Source of the DNA: Lachnospiraceae bacterium
Lineage (GTDB): Bacteria > Bacillota > Clostridia > Lachnospirales > Lachnospiraceae
NCBI GenBank assembly: GCA_900753685.1
Contig: CAAEAB010000092.1
Span: 1-6,907, forward strand
DNA: 6,907 nucleotides
Direction: 5' to 3'
Positions 1 to 6,077 of this stretch are shown here, in pieces. The translations under genes and the position numbers were made by a program. The stretch's first letter is position 1; the number at the start of each line of letters is the position of its first letter. The notes beneath the pieces are model-generated. The model was given only the letters and a program-made list of their open reading frames with translations. It did no database searches and was not told the origin of the DNA.

Positions 1-58
1 TCGAACCGATAACCTGCTGATTACAAATCAGCTGCTCTGCCAATTGAGCCACATCGGC
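1..58 (-). tRNA. tRNA-Thr (anticodon UGU), 3' part cut by the window edge
   Basis: Read on the minus strand, the 5' acceptor strand GCCGATG (58-52) is followed by TG, a D arm with stem GCTC/GAGC, a five-pair anticodon stem GCTGA/TCAGC and the seven-base loop TTTGTAA (27-21). The anticodon is TGT (25-23), which reads the threonine codon ACA. A five-base variable loop and the start of the T arm (ATCGG then TTCGA) follow before the window ends, so the 3' T stem and acceptor strand are not visible. The gene lies downstream of tRNA-Glu on the same strand and has no obvious promoter of its own in the 166-bp spacer, so it is probably co-transcribed. Its first 12 nt are duplicated 130 bp upstream. 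Confidence 0.93.
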
Positions 59-86
59 TTATGAAATTTTAATTTTGCCAATTGCA
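47..86. repeat. Direct repeat copy 1, overlapping the 5' end of tRNA-Thr
   Basis: This 40-bp stretch recurs at 177-216 with 38 of 40 identical positions (differences at 72/202 and 73/203), a period of 130 bp. On the minus strand it starts with a CAATTGGCA motif, passes through an AT-rich stretch and ends in the first 12 nt of tRNA-Thr. The CAATTGGCA motif (revcomp TGCCAATTG, 76-84) also matches the real tRNA-Thr D arm at 38-46, so the repeat looks partly built from pieces of the tRNA. Confidence 0.9.
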
Positions 87-176
87 CCCTCGAACTAAGC
101 TCGCTCTCGCTCGCTAAGGTCTCAGGTGGGCTTTCTCACTAAGCTCAGCTTCCAGCTTCGCTAAGTGTTCAATGCC
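87..176. repeat. CTAAG-rich degenerate tandem repeat in the tRNA spacer
   Basis: CTAAG occurs at 95-99, 114-118, 139-143 and 161-165. ACTAAGCTC recurs at 94 and 138, and TCGCTAAG at 111 and 158, so the segment reads as two diverged copies of a unit of about 45 bp. It has no open reading frame or start signal and no strong hairpin that I could find. It sits exactly between the two copies of the 40-bp direct repeat. It may be an intergenic repeat associated with tRNA or rRNA loci; I cannot name a family. Confidence 0.6.
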
Positions 177-216
177 AGCCACATCGGCTTATGAAATTTT
201 AGCTTTGCCAATTGCA
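177..216. repeat. Direct repeat copy 2, with a tRNA-Thr 5'-end remnant
   Basis: This copy matches 47-86 at 38 of 40 positions. On the minus strand it ends with GCCGATGTGGCT (188-177), the acceptor strand and start of the D stem of tRNA-Thr, but the sequence then leaves the tRNA and enters the CTAAG repeats. It is therefore a dead 5' stub and not a second tRNA gene. It begins only 8 bp after the end of tRNA-Glu. Confidence 0.9.
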
Positions 217-224
217 AAACCAAC

Positions 225-296
225 TGACTCCAAGGGGATTTGAACCCCTGTTACCGCCGTGAAAGGGCGGTGTCTTAACCGCTTGACCATGGAGCC
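225..296 (-). tRNA. tRNA-Glu (anticodon UUC)
   Basis: A complete 72-nt cloverleaf reads on the minus strand. The acceptor arm is GGCTCCA/TGGAGTC with one G-T pair, the anticodon stem CCGCC/GGCGG closes the loop CTTTCAC (265-259) with anticodon TTC (263-261), and the T stem AGGGG/CCCCT carries the loop TTCAAAT. The discriminator base is A at 225. The next bases are GTT, so CCA is not encoded and must be added after transcription. It is the first gene of a tRNA unit that continues into tRNA-Thr. Confidence 0.96.
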
Positions 297-308
297 TCAA
301 CGACAATT

Positions 309-337
309 ATTATAACATATTCACAACTGTTTGGCAA
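309..337 (-). promoter_or_regulatory. Sigma-A-type promoter of the tRNA-Glu/tRNA-Thr unit
   Basis: On the minus strand the -35 box is TTGCCA (337-332), the spacer is exactly 17 bp and the -10 box is a perfect TATAAT (314-309). The -10 box ends 12 bp before the tRNA-Glu 5' end, placing the start point a few bases upstream of the mature tRNA. Confidence 0.88.
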
Positions 338-377
338 GAGAAATTTTTACTTTTTCTATGGATTTTCGTTTTTAACG

Positions 378-405
378 AAAAAACTGCCCATTTTGGACAG
401 TCTTT
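378..405 (-). terminator. Rho-independent terminator after the toxin-antitoxin unit
   Basis: On the minus strand, ACTGTCC (401-395) pairs with GGGCAGT (389-383) around a five-base loop, with one T-G pair. A flanking run of A residues extends the stem, and the 3' arm runs straight into a T tract (383-378). It lies about 23 bp after the ancestral toxin stop and 40 bp before the tRNA promoter, so it insulates the two units. A second AT-rich hairpin, TTTTCGTT/AACGAAAA (363-381), overlaps the tract. Confidence 0.8.
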
Positions 406-427
406 CCCCTTTAGCCTATATTCAATT

Positions 428-730
428 TTAGAAATTGCTTGGCATATACCGTACTGTAACGATATGCACTTCTTTCTTTTTCTTTAACAAGCGGTAAATA
501 ATACAATAATTTTTGACAAATAACTGACGGTAATTTCCGCCTGCATAAGCACCGACACGGCGAATTGCACCACGTTCCGGTAACTACTCAAGACTGAAAA
601 TCGCTTCTTCCAATTCGCCAATCATGTTCAAAGCAGTGCCAGGTTCTAAGAGAGTTCCGGCAATATAAGTATAAATATCATCAAAATCTCGGTAAGCGCG
701 TGCATAGAGCTTCACAACATATTTATCCAA
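428..730 (-). pseudogene. RelE/ParE-type toxin gene interrupted by an in-frame amber codon
   Basis: The start is TTG at 730-728, chosen because GGAGG (742-738) lies 7 nt upstream and because this gives an 8-nt overlap with the antitoxin stop. The first 48 codons carry typical ParE/RelE opening features: a basic start (DKYVVKLY), an aromatic DFDDIYTYIA helix and an LEEAIFSLE helix. Codon 49 is TAG (586-584). The same frame then continues for 51 codons with the expected second half: LPERGAIRR, a GNYRQLFVKNY strand, IIYRLLKKKKEVHIVTVRYM, and TAA at 430-428. Restored, it would be 100 aa, the usual family size. CAG to TAG is the simplest origin, because a Gln before Leu/Met-Pro is common here in relatives. 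As read, the product stops at 48 aa without its beta-sheet core and should be inactive. A sequencing error or amber suppression are the alternatives. Confidence 0.85.
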
Positions 731-986
731 AATATTTCCTCCGTAAAGAGGAAAGAGTTTCTCTGGCATCCAGCAAAACACCGTCAGCAGCGAATTCCTG
801 TTCAGCTTCACTGATTGCTGCATCTGTCCTCGCTGTTTCTATCATTTCCTCGTATGCTTCAATGCTCATAACCACTAAATCGCCGTAACCGTTTTTTGTA
901 ATAAAAAGCGGTTCTCGTCTTGCATGGCAAAGCTCCGAAATTTCGTTAGTATTTCTAAGGTCTGTGATCGGTCTAATCTGCGGCAA
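723..986 (-). CDS. Phd/YefM-family antitoxin
   Basis: An 87-aa protein expected to neutralise the downstream RelE/ParE-type toxin and to repress their shared promoter. The N-terminal half has the Phd/YefM look: an IRPITDLRN opening, a short helix, ARREPLFITKNGYGDLVVMSIEAY (residues about 23-46) with the conserved 'xxPlfITKNGxgdlVvmS' pattern, then EEMIETA. The C-terminal half is acidic, then ends LSSLRRKYFG, the toxin-binding tail. The start is TTG (986-984), preceded by GGGAGG with 8 nt spacing; the ATG further upstream runs into a stop after five codons. It overlaps the toxin gene by 8 nt, as in translationally coupled toxin-antitoxin pairs. Unlike its partner it is intact. Family assignment is firm; the exact subfamily is not. 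Confidence 0.93.
   Translation of the reverse strand: MPQIRPITDLRNTNEISELCHARREPLFITKNGYGDLVVMSIEAYEEMIETARTDAAISEAEQEFAADGVLLDARETLSSLRRKYFG
738..742 (-). promoter_or_regulatory. Ribosome binding site that fixes the toxin TTG start
   Basis: GGAGG on the minus strand lies 7 nt before TTG (730-728), inside the last codons of the antitoxin gene. No ATG in the toxin frame fits this site; the next in-frame ATG upstream (823-821) would lie about 100 nt inside the antitoxin gene. Confidence 0.75.
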
Positions 987-1003
987 GTTATACGCCTCCC
1001 TTC

Positions 1004-1011
1004 ATGTACAT
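1004..1011. promoter_or_regulatory. Probable antitoxin operator, TGTACA palindrome
   Basis: The 8-bp perfect palindrome ATGTACAT lies between the -10 box and the ribosome binding site of the antitoxin gene. YefM-type antitoxins bind palindromes with a TGTACA core (established for yefM-yoeB), so autoregulation here is plausible. A looser TGCACA at 1028-1033 lies within the promoter spacer. Confidence 0.55.
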
Positions 1012-1012
1012 T

Positions 1013-1041
1013 ATTATAGCGGAATTATGCACAAAATTCAA
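1013..1041 (-). promoter_or_regulatory. Promoter of the toxin-antitoxin operon
   Basis: On the minus strand the -35 box is TTGAAT (1041-1036), the spacer is 17 bp and the -10 box is TATAAT (1018-1013), 26 bp before the antitoxin TTG. The TGTACA palindrome lies at the likely transcription start, where bound antitoxin would block RNA polymerase. Confidence 0.8.
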
Positions 1042-1081
1042 GGCAATTATACAAAATAAAAGATATAAGCACTCAGACTAA

Positions 1082-1681
1082 TCAAATCACAATCTTCCGG
1101 ATTTTTCGGCACAGCTTTTGCGCATCTACAGCGCCGATGTCTGTCACATCTACCCGGATCGTTTCTCCCAGGCGGATATCATAATCCTTTTCCCTGCACA
1201 TACGGACATACTCCTCAAATCCCATTCCCGAAATCCAGTCCCCGGAGTCCGGCGACTCTCCAGAATGATACCGGTTCAGCAAATGACCCAAATGCCGTCT
1301 TTTACTGTCGTCCCGGTGAATTCCTCTCAAATACAGGGTTCTCATATCACCAGTCAAAAGTATCGTCAGCATAGAATATCCTCGCTTTTCCGCCAGCTGC
1401 CGCAGGGCCCCCGCATGCTTTTTGCAAAACGGATATTCGATTAAAAGCATTCTTCCCTTTGCCATCGCATCATCCAATATCCGATAAAAGCTTTCCAGGC
1501 TTCGTTCATTCAACCGGGCTTTCTCTGACGCATTGTCAAAGCCATACCGATCAAAATACTGTTCTTTGATGGCATCGTAGGAGATCTGCTCCATTTCCGG
1601 AAAAAAGCGGCAGATCTGCCCCGCCAGGCTTGTCTTTCCGCATCCCGGACATCCCGTCACGATAATCATATATTTCTTCAT
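1082..1681 (-). CDS. P-loop NTPase/kinase-like protein (AAA_33-type), substrate unknown
   Basis: A 199-aa soluble protein with an N-terminal Walker A, GCPGCGKTS (residues 10-18), directly after a hydrophobic strand (YMIIVTG). An ISYDAIKEQYFD segment (33-44) occupies the position of the substrate/Mg acidic residue in small-molecule kinases. A second strand, MLLIEYPF (78-85), and a basic lid-like stretch, LRGIHRDDSKRRH (118-130), follow. This is the layout of gluconokinase-, zeta-toxin- and AAA_33-type kinases. The start is ATG at 1681, with AAGGGA about 9 nt upstream; an upstream in-frame ATG at 1753 would overlap the SIS gene and lacks a site. It is the last gene of the operon, 31 nt after the SIS isomerase stop. 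Its place suggests phosphorylation of a sugar or sugar phosphate, but the substrate cannot be read from sequence. No clear terminator follows. Confidence 0.85.
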   Translation of the reverse strand: MKKYMIIVTGCPGCGKTSLAGQICRFFPEMEQISYDAIKEQYFDRYGFDNASEKARLNERSLESFYRILDDAMAKGRMLLIEYPFCKKHAGALRQLAEKRGYSMLTILLTGDMRTLYLRGIHRDDSKRRHLGHLLNRYHSGESPDSGDWISGMGFEEYVRMCREKDYDIRLGETIRVDVTDIGAVDAQKLCRKIRKIVI

Positions 1682-1712
1682 AGAATCATCCCTTTCGAGA
1701 TTCTTCCGGCTT

Positions 1713-2294
1713 TCAGCAGGCCGTCTCAATTCCAAGAATTCTTTCAACCGCATACATCAGCAGATGAACCATCATTAAATGCAAATCTTCGACGACCTTC
1801 ATATTGTTGAGCGGCACATAAAAGCTGCAGTCCGCCAATGATTTCAATTTTCCGCCATCAAAGCCGCAGAATCCAACCGTTTTAACCCCCTGCTCCTTCG
1901 CATAGGCAATGGCATTAATGACATTACCGCTGTTGCCGCTGCCGCTGATGCCAATAACTAGATCCTGGGGATGGAGCTTTCCCTGGAGCTGGAAACGATA
2001 AATTTCTTCATAATCGATATCATTGGCAATTGAAAGCATGGTTGCTATATTATCATTTAAACAATACACATTAGACTTTTGATCGACAAATTCGGAAATG
2101 CCTTTATTAAAATCATTGGCCATGTGAGTCGCTGTACTCGCACTCCCTCCATTGCCGAAAATATAAATTGTACCTCCGGTCTGATAGGTCTCCATCAGCG
2201 CATCCAAAACCACCTGAATCGCCGCCTTATCGAGCAGTTCCCAGGTCTTTTGCTCCATTTCAAAATAATCTCCAATATAATCCATTTCTTTCAT
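1713..2294 (-). CDS. SIS-domain sugar-phosphate isomerase, GmhA-like
   Basis: A 193-aa cytoplasmic protein of the SIS fold, the usual length for sedoheptulose-7-phosphate isomerase (GmhA) relatives. Phosphate-binding loops are visible: IFGNGGSAST (46-55) and IGISGSGNSGN (114-124). The C-terminal helix, VVEDLHLMMVH (167-177), places a His (177) where the E. coli GmhA catalytic His lies. Two GmhA active-site positions differ by motif alignment: the Glu of 'AAEL' is Asp61 in ANDF, and the Gln of 'QEIH' is Glu169. That points to a sister subfamily with a related but perhaps different ketose/aldose phosphate substrate. It starts 35 nt after the ATPase stop, with AAAGGA upstream at rather short spacing; Met at 2285 is an alternative start. 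Co-transcription with the importer suggests it acts on the imported sugar phosphate. Confidence 0.9.
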   Translation of the reverse strand: MKEMDYIGDYFEMEQKTWELLDKAAIQVVLDALMETYQTGGTIYIFGNGGSASTATHMANDFNKGISEFVDQKSNVYCLNDNIATMLSIANDIDYEEIYRFQLQGKLHPQDLVIGISGSGNSGNVINAIAYAKEQGVKTVGFCGFDGGKLKSLADCSFYVPLNNMKVVEDLHLMMVHLLMYAVERILGIETAC

Positions 2295-2329
2295 ACCGTC
2301 CTTTAGCCTCCTTTTTTGTCAAATATCCT

Positions 2330-3172
2330 TTAAATAATATGAATGTCCGAAATATCCAGTTCAATCCTTGCCCGCTCGCCAATTTTATAAATCCGTTTCG
2401 TTTTTGGATTGTTTTCATGTATCGTAAATTTCGAGCCGAATAATTCCAGCTCATAAAGCTGATAGGCTCCCATAAATGTGGAAAGCGTTACTTCCGCTTC
2501 AAAAACTCCTTTTGCCTGTACGGAACAGGCTTCGGGGCGTATGACAAGTGTGCATTTCTCCCCCGACCGATACGTTCTTTCTCCAACCGGCACACGATCA
2601 AGCAGAACATCCTCGACTAAAATACGTACCGTTCCATCCCTGTTTACTTCCTGAACCGTTCCGTGGAGAATATTGGCCGTCCCGATAAAATTTGCGGAAA
2701 ATTCACTGTTCGGCCGGTAATAAACTTCCTTTGGCGCCCCTGCCTGAGCGATCTGTCCGTCCTTTAAAATAACAATTCTATCCGACATACTCATAGCTTC
2801 CGCCTGATCATGGGTTACATAAATCGCTGTAATTCCCACCGCCTTCTGAATCCGCCGGATTTCAGTACGCATCTGAACCCGAAGCTTGGCATCCAGATTT
2901 GAAAGCGGTTCATCAAAAAGCAGTACTCCCGGTTCCATAACGAGAGCCCGGGCCAGCGCAACCCTCTGCTGCTGTCCCCCGGACGGTTTTTCAAAACCGG
3001 CAATCATCCAAAGTGTTGTTGTCTTTCCGCAGCCGGAAGGCCCCAGCAGCGTCACAAATTCACCGGGCTCGATATCCAGAGAGACATTATCTACCGCCCT
3101 TACCTCCCTGTTTCCCTTTTTTCCCGGGTATATTTTTGAAAGATTTATAAGCGTAACTCCTTTGGCTTTCAT
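2330..3172 (-). CDS. ABC transporter ATPase (FbpC/AfuC/PotA type) with an internal in-frame deletion
   Basis: The ATP-hydrolysing subunit of the importer, 280 aa where relatives have about 350. Visible in order: Walker A GPSGCGKT (44-51), a signature remnant [14 protein letters not shown] (64-77), Walker B VLLFDEP (83-89), D-loop SNLDAK (91-96), switch His121 in [10 protein letters not shown], then a C-terminal TOBE-type domain (about 165-280). Missing between residues 63 and 67 are the roughly 75-80 residues that normally hold the beta-strands after KPSGG, the Q-loop, the helical subdomain and the LSGG approach. The sequence jumps from AGFEKPSGG to SGGQQQ, sharing one SGG. Without the Q-loop and helical subdomain, coupling to the permease should fail, so this allele is probably non-functional although the frame is open. 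The start at 3172 follows AAGGGGG by 8 nt; the permease stop is 14 nt upstream. Confidence 0.93.
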   Translation of the reverse strand: MKAKGVTLINLSKIYPGKKGNREVRAVDNVSLDIEPGEFVTLLGPSGCGKTTTLWMIAGFEKPSGGQQQRVALARALVMEPGVLLFDEPLSNLDAKLRVQMRTEIRRIQKAVGITAIYVTHDQAEAMSMSDRIVILKDGQIAQAGAPKEVYYRPNSEFSANFIGTANILHGTVQEVNRDGTVRILVEDVLLDRVPVGERTYRSGEKCTLVIRPEACSVQAKGVFEAEVTLSTFMGAYQLYELELFGSKFTIHENNPKTKRIYKIGERARIELDISDIHII

Positions 3173-3186
3173 CCGCTTTTCCCCCT

Positions 3187-4860
3187 TTAGACCATCAAAT
3201 TTGTATCACTGCTTCTTCCGAACCGGCGAAGGACAAAATTCATCACGCCGACTGCTGCAAATACGATCGCCATCAAGATGACAGACAAGGCGGCCGCATA
3301 GCCAAACTGGCCCTTATCCACATGCTGCATGACCCGTACCGTCAGAAGATTATAATTGGCAGAAACAAGAAAAATCACCGCACTGATGGCCGTCATACTT
3401 TTTACAAAGCTGAATACCAGGCCTGTATAAAAGGCCGGCCGAATCAAAGGCAGCGTTATCGAAGAAAATACCTTCGCCGTACCTGCCCCCAGATCCGTCG
3501 CCGCCTCTTCAATACTCGGATCGATCTGGCGCAGGGCAGACATTCCCGACCGAACCCCTACAGGAAGCCTTGTCATCACAAGGACAATAACGAGGATCCA
3601 CAATGTATTTGTCATAACCAACGGTTTCGTATTAAATGTCAGGATATACCCCAGACCAAATACGGTTCCCGGAACAGCCATGCCGAGCATGGATACATAT
3701 TCCACAAAGCGCCGCCCCAAAAAACGTTTGCGTATTACCAGATAAGCGATGACCATCGATAGGATACCGCCGATCGGCGCAGCCAATACGGCAATCAACA
3801 GCGTATCCTTAACCGGTTTCATACTGTATTTAAAGACATAATCAAAATTTTTCATGACGAGCGTATAATCCGCGCCCCAGGTTTTGAAAAAGGCTCCCAG
3901 AACCAAAAATACGTAAAATAATAATACCCAAAAAGAAACAATGAGACAAAGAGTATTGGATGTTATAACGATTCCCCGATCCTCAATCATTTCCCGGGTA
4001 CGGCTGGCCTTTCCCGTCAACGTGACATAGGAACGCTTGTCAAGAACCGCTTTCTGTACAACAAATACGAGCAATGTCACTGCCAGTAAAATGGCTGCGA
4101 TGGCTGTTCCCGTCTGCGTGTCATAATTGCCGATAGCCTGTATATAAATCTGGGAAGCCAAAGTCTTATAGCCGCCGCCTAAGATCATCGGATTTGAAAA
4201 ATCCGTCACCGACTCGATAAAAGAAAGCAAAAATACATTGGCAAGGCCGGAAGCCAACATCGGAAGCATAACCGACATGAACACCTTCAACCGATTTGCC
4301 CCAAGATTCCTGGCCGCCTCTTCCATAGACACATCAAAATTTTCCAGAAGACCATCCAGCGTCATAGCTGCAATAGGAAAAAATGTCATCGTCTGTACAA
4401 CGACGAGACCTTTAAAACCATAAATATCAAAATTTGATATTCCCAGCAGTTTGTACGTGATAATCCCTCGCCGCCCTAAAAGAGTGATTGCTGACAGAGC
4501 CAACACAAAGGGCGGTGAAATAATCGGCAAAATTTCTATCACACTGTACAATTTCTTAAAAGGACTTTTAACGCACTGTTTGACATAAGCAAATAAAAAT
4601 CCGACAATAGTTGACGTTATACCGACAGTAATCCCAAGTCTCAGCGTATTGCCGAAAGCTGTCCTGAAATTGTTACTGTGAAACAGGGCTATATACGAAT
4701 CAAAGGATATCTGCCGGCCCTTGTCAAGAAAGCTTCCTTTAAGAATTGAAAACAGCGGCAGAAGAACAAACAAAAGCAGCAGTACAACGACAAAAATAAT
4801 AACTAACAGCAGCACCGGATCCCGCAAAATACTCTTTTTCTTACCTAGTTTTGTTTCCAT
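3187..4860 (-). CDS. ABC importer permease, two fused transmembrane domains (AfuB/FbpB type)
   Basis: A 557-aa inner-membrane protein made of two homologous permease halves. Each half carries an EAA loop that docks the ATPase: [10 protein letters not shown] (180-189) followed by a SVMLP stretch, and [10 protein letters not shown] (451-460) followed by SITLP. A long hydrophobic segment (about 16-40) opens the first half, and a second one (about 300-324) opens the second half after a charged linker (about 270-296). Fused double-domain permeases are typical of the FbpB/AfuB/ThiP group. The start is ATG at 4860, with GGAGG 8 nt upstream; an in-frame ATG five codons earlier overlaps that site. It follows the binding-protein gene after an 81-nt gap that holds a hairpin. 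The substrate cannot be read from the permease itself. The reading frame is intact. Confidence 0.95.
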   Translation of the reverse strand: METKLGKKKSILRDPVLLLVIIFVVVLLLLFVLLPLFSILKGSFLDKGRQISFDSYIALFHSNNFRTAFGNTLRLGITVGITSTIVGFLFAYVKQCVKSPFKKLYSVIEILPIISPPFVLALSAITLLGRRGIITYKLLGISNFDIYGFKGLVVVQTMTFFPIAAMTLDGLLENFDVSMEEAARNLGANRLKVFMSVMLPMLASGLANVFLLSFIESVTDFSNPMILGGGYKTLASQIYIQAIGNYDTQTGTAIAAILLAVTLLVFVVQKAVLDKRSYVTLTGKASRTREMIEDRGIVITSNTLCLIVSFWVLLFYVFLVLGAFFKTWGADYTLVMKNFDYVFKYSMKPVKDTLLIAVLAAPIGGILSMVIAYLVIRKRFLGRRFVEYVSMLGMAVPGTVFGLGYILTFNTKPLVMTNTLWILVIVLVMTRLPVGVRSGMSALRQIDPSIEEAATDLGAGTAKVFSSITLPLIRPAFYTGLVFSFVKSMTAISAVIFLVSANYNLLTVRVMQHVDKGQFGYAAALSVILMAIVFAAVGVMNFVLRRFGRSSDTNLMV

Positions 4861-4881
4861 GCCACATTCCTCCATTTATTA

Positions 4882-4912
4882 AACGGAGGGCACACTGTCT
4901 GCGCCCTCCATT
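4882..4912 (-). promoter_or_regulatory. Intercistronic hairpin between binding protein and permease genes
   Basis: GGAGGGC (minus 4909-4903) pairs perfectly with GCCCTCC (4891-4885) around an 11-nt loop. On the minus-strand RNA the stem extends to 10 pairs by one G-U and two A-U pairs. It is not followed by a proper T tract (GTTTAATAAATGG), so it is more likely an mRNA-stabilising or partly attenuating element that favours the lipoprotein over the membrane subunit, as is common for binding-protein genes. Confidence 0.65.
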
Positions 4913-4941
4913 CTTAAAGAACACTTTTTTCAGTTATCCGT

Positions 4942-6033
4942 TTAATTTCCCGTCATCTCTGCCCATTTTGCCGTAAATTCCGCCTTATTTTCGCCGGCCC
5001 AAACGGTGTCATATTCAATGGTCTTGGCATCGGCAATACTTGCCGCTGCCTCCGGATTTTCAGCGCCTTCTGCGGTCAGGAACTGGTATGCGCCATAATC
5101 TTTAAACATATTCTGGCAATCTGCAGTCAACGCCCAGTCGTAGAAAATTTTCGCCGCTTCCTGATCCGGTCCGTCGGCCAGAATAGCCATAGCTCCGGTC
5201 TCATAGCCTGTACCTTCAGAAGGGACCGTCACTTCCAATAAATCCTCATAACCTTCCAGCTGATTCATGATTGCATCATGGCAGAAACAGATGCCTACGG
5301 CAACCTCGCCGGAAATAACCGATGCGATACATCCCGAACCTCGCTCTGTATATTGCAGCACATTGGCATCAAGATTCTGCATATACTCAAATCCATCGTC
5401 AATGCCCACCAATTGAAGTACGGAAGCCAAAATAACATAACCCGTGGAAGATGCCGCCGGAGATGCGAGCATAATCTCTCCCTCCAACTCTGGCTGTAAA
5501 AGATCCTGCCAGGACTGAGGCGCCTCAATCCCCAATTCCTCCAGACGCTCATTATTGCTTACAAAACCCACATAACCGATATAAATTCCAGTCCAGTAAT
5601 TATCGGCATCCTTATATTTGTCCTCAATAGAGGCCGCATTCGGCGATTCATACTGTAACAGCAAGCCTTCTTCCTTTGCCGTAATAAACGGGTCTGCCGG
5701 TCCGCCGAACCAGACAGACGCTGTCGGATTATCCTTTTCGGCCTGAATTCTCGCAAGAATCTCTCCGCCTCCCAGAACAACACAATCCGTCTGAATACCG
5801 GTCTCTTCCTGGAATCTTTCACAGATCGCCTGAGTCTCGTCATCAAACACCGCCGAATAAATTGTCAGCTTCAAATCCGAGTGATCTGCAGAAGCTTCGG
5901 TCTCTGCCCCATTTTCTCCGGCCGTTTCTCCTGTGGTTTCTGGCGCTTTTGTTTCATTCCCCGACGAACCGCAGCCGGCCAGCAGACACATTGTCAGTGT
6001 CAACGCCATCCCTAAACTTAAAATTTTCTTCAT
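4942..6033 (-). CDS. Substrate-binding lipoprotein of an AfuA/FbpA-family ABC importer
   Basis: A 363-aa extracellular binding protein anchored by lipid. The signal is MKK followed by a hydrophobic stretch and the lipobox LLAGC, with lipidation at Cys21; a Thr/Glu/Gly-rich linker runs to about residue 52. The mature part follows the FbpA-like type II pattern: LTIYSAVFDDETQAICERF (56-74), FQEETGI, the GGGEILARI segment (88-96), VWFGGPAD (107-114), APQSWQDLL (171-179), and PSEGTGYETGAMAIL (271-285). At the site where iron FbpA proteins have the tandem Tyr ligands (AVGYINNYY in FbpA), this protein reads AVGICFCHDA (245-254), so His252-Asp253 replaces Tyr-Tyr. That argues against ferric iron and fits the AfuA sugar-phosphate group. 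The start is ATG at 6033, with GAGGAGG 9 nt upstream; a GTG at 6051 lies before that site. The aldolase stop is 44 nt upstream. Confidence 0.93.
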   Translation of the reverse strand: MKKILSLGMALTLTMCLLAGCGSSGNETKAPETTGETAGENGAETEASADHSDLKLTIYSAVFDDETQAICERFQEETGIQTDCVVLGGGEILARIQAEKDNPTASVWFGGPADPFITAKEEGLLLQYESPNAASIEDKYKDADNYWTGIYIGYVGFVSNNERLEELGIEAPQSWQDLLQPELEGEIMLASPAASSTGYVILASVLQLVGIDDGFEYMQNLDANVLQYTERGSGCIASVISGEVAVGICFCHDAIMNQLEGYEDLLEVTVPSEGTGYETGAMAILADGPDQEAAKIFYDWALTADCQNMFKDYGAYQFLTAEGAENPEAAASIADAKTIEYDTVWAGENKAEFTAKWAEMTGN

Positions 6034-6077
6034 AATTCTAATCCTCCTCACATTATATCGTTCAAATGCCCTGGCAT

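Noticed and set aside
87..176. CRISPR array or small RNA gene in the tRNA spacer.
   Set aside because: The repeats are few, degenerate and without regular unique spacers; no promoter or terminator frames the segment.
584..586. Pyrrolysine or programmed readthrough at the toxin amber codon.
   Set aside because: No supporting element or Pyl gene is visible, and a point mutation in a decaying toxin is simpler.
1682..1753. A 24-residue upstream extension of the kinase-like protein to an ATG at 1753.
   Set aside because: It overlaps the end of the SIS gene and has no good ribosome binding site, whereas ATG at 1681 has one and puts Walker A at the usual position near the N-terminus.
2470..2492. 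A catabolite-response (cre)-like sequence around TGGAAAGCGTTAC.
   Set aside because: It does not fit the consensus in register and lies inside the ATPase coding sequence.
3187..6033. Naming the transporter an iron(III) importer.
   Set aside because: The iron-ligand tyrosines are missing in the binding protein and the neighbours are sugar-phosphate enzymes.
6034..6051. A GTG at 6051 as the start of the binding protein.
   Set aside because: It lies upstream of the GAGGAGG site; ATG at 6033 gives correct spacing and a canonical lipoprotein signal.
6052..6057. A perfect TATAAT on the minus strand just before the binding-protein gene, as an internal promoter.
   Set aside because: No acceptable -35 box lies 16-18 bp upstream, and the start point would fall at or inside the ribosome binding site.
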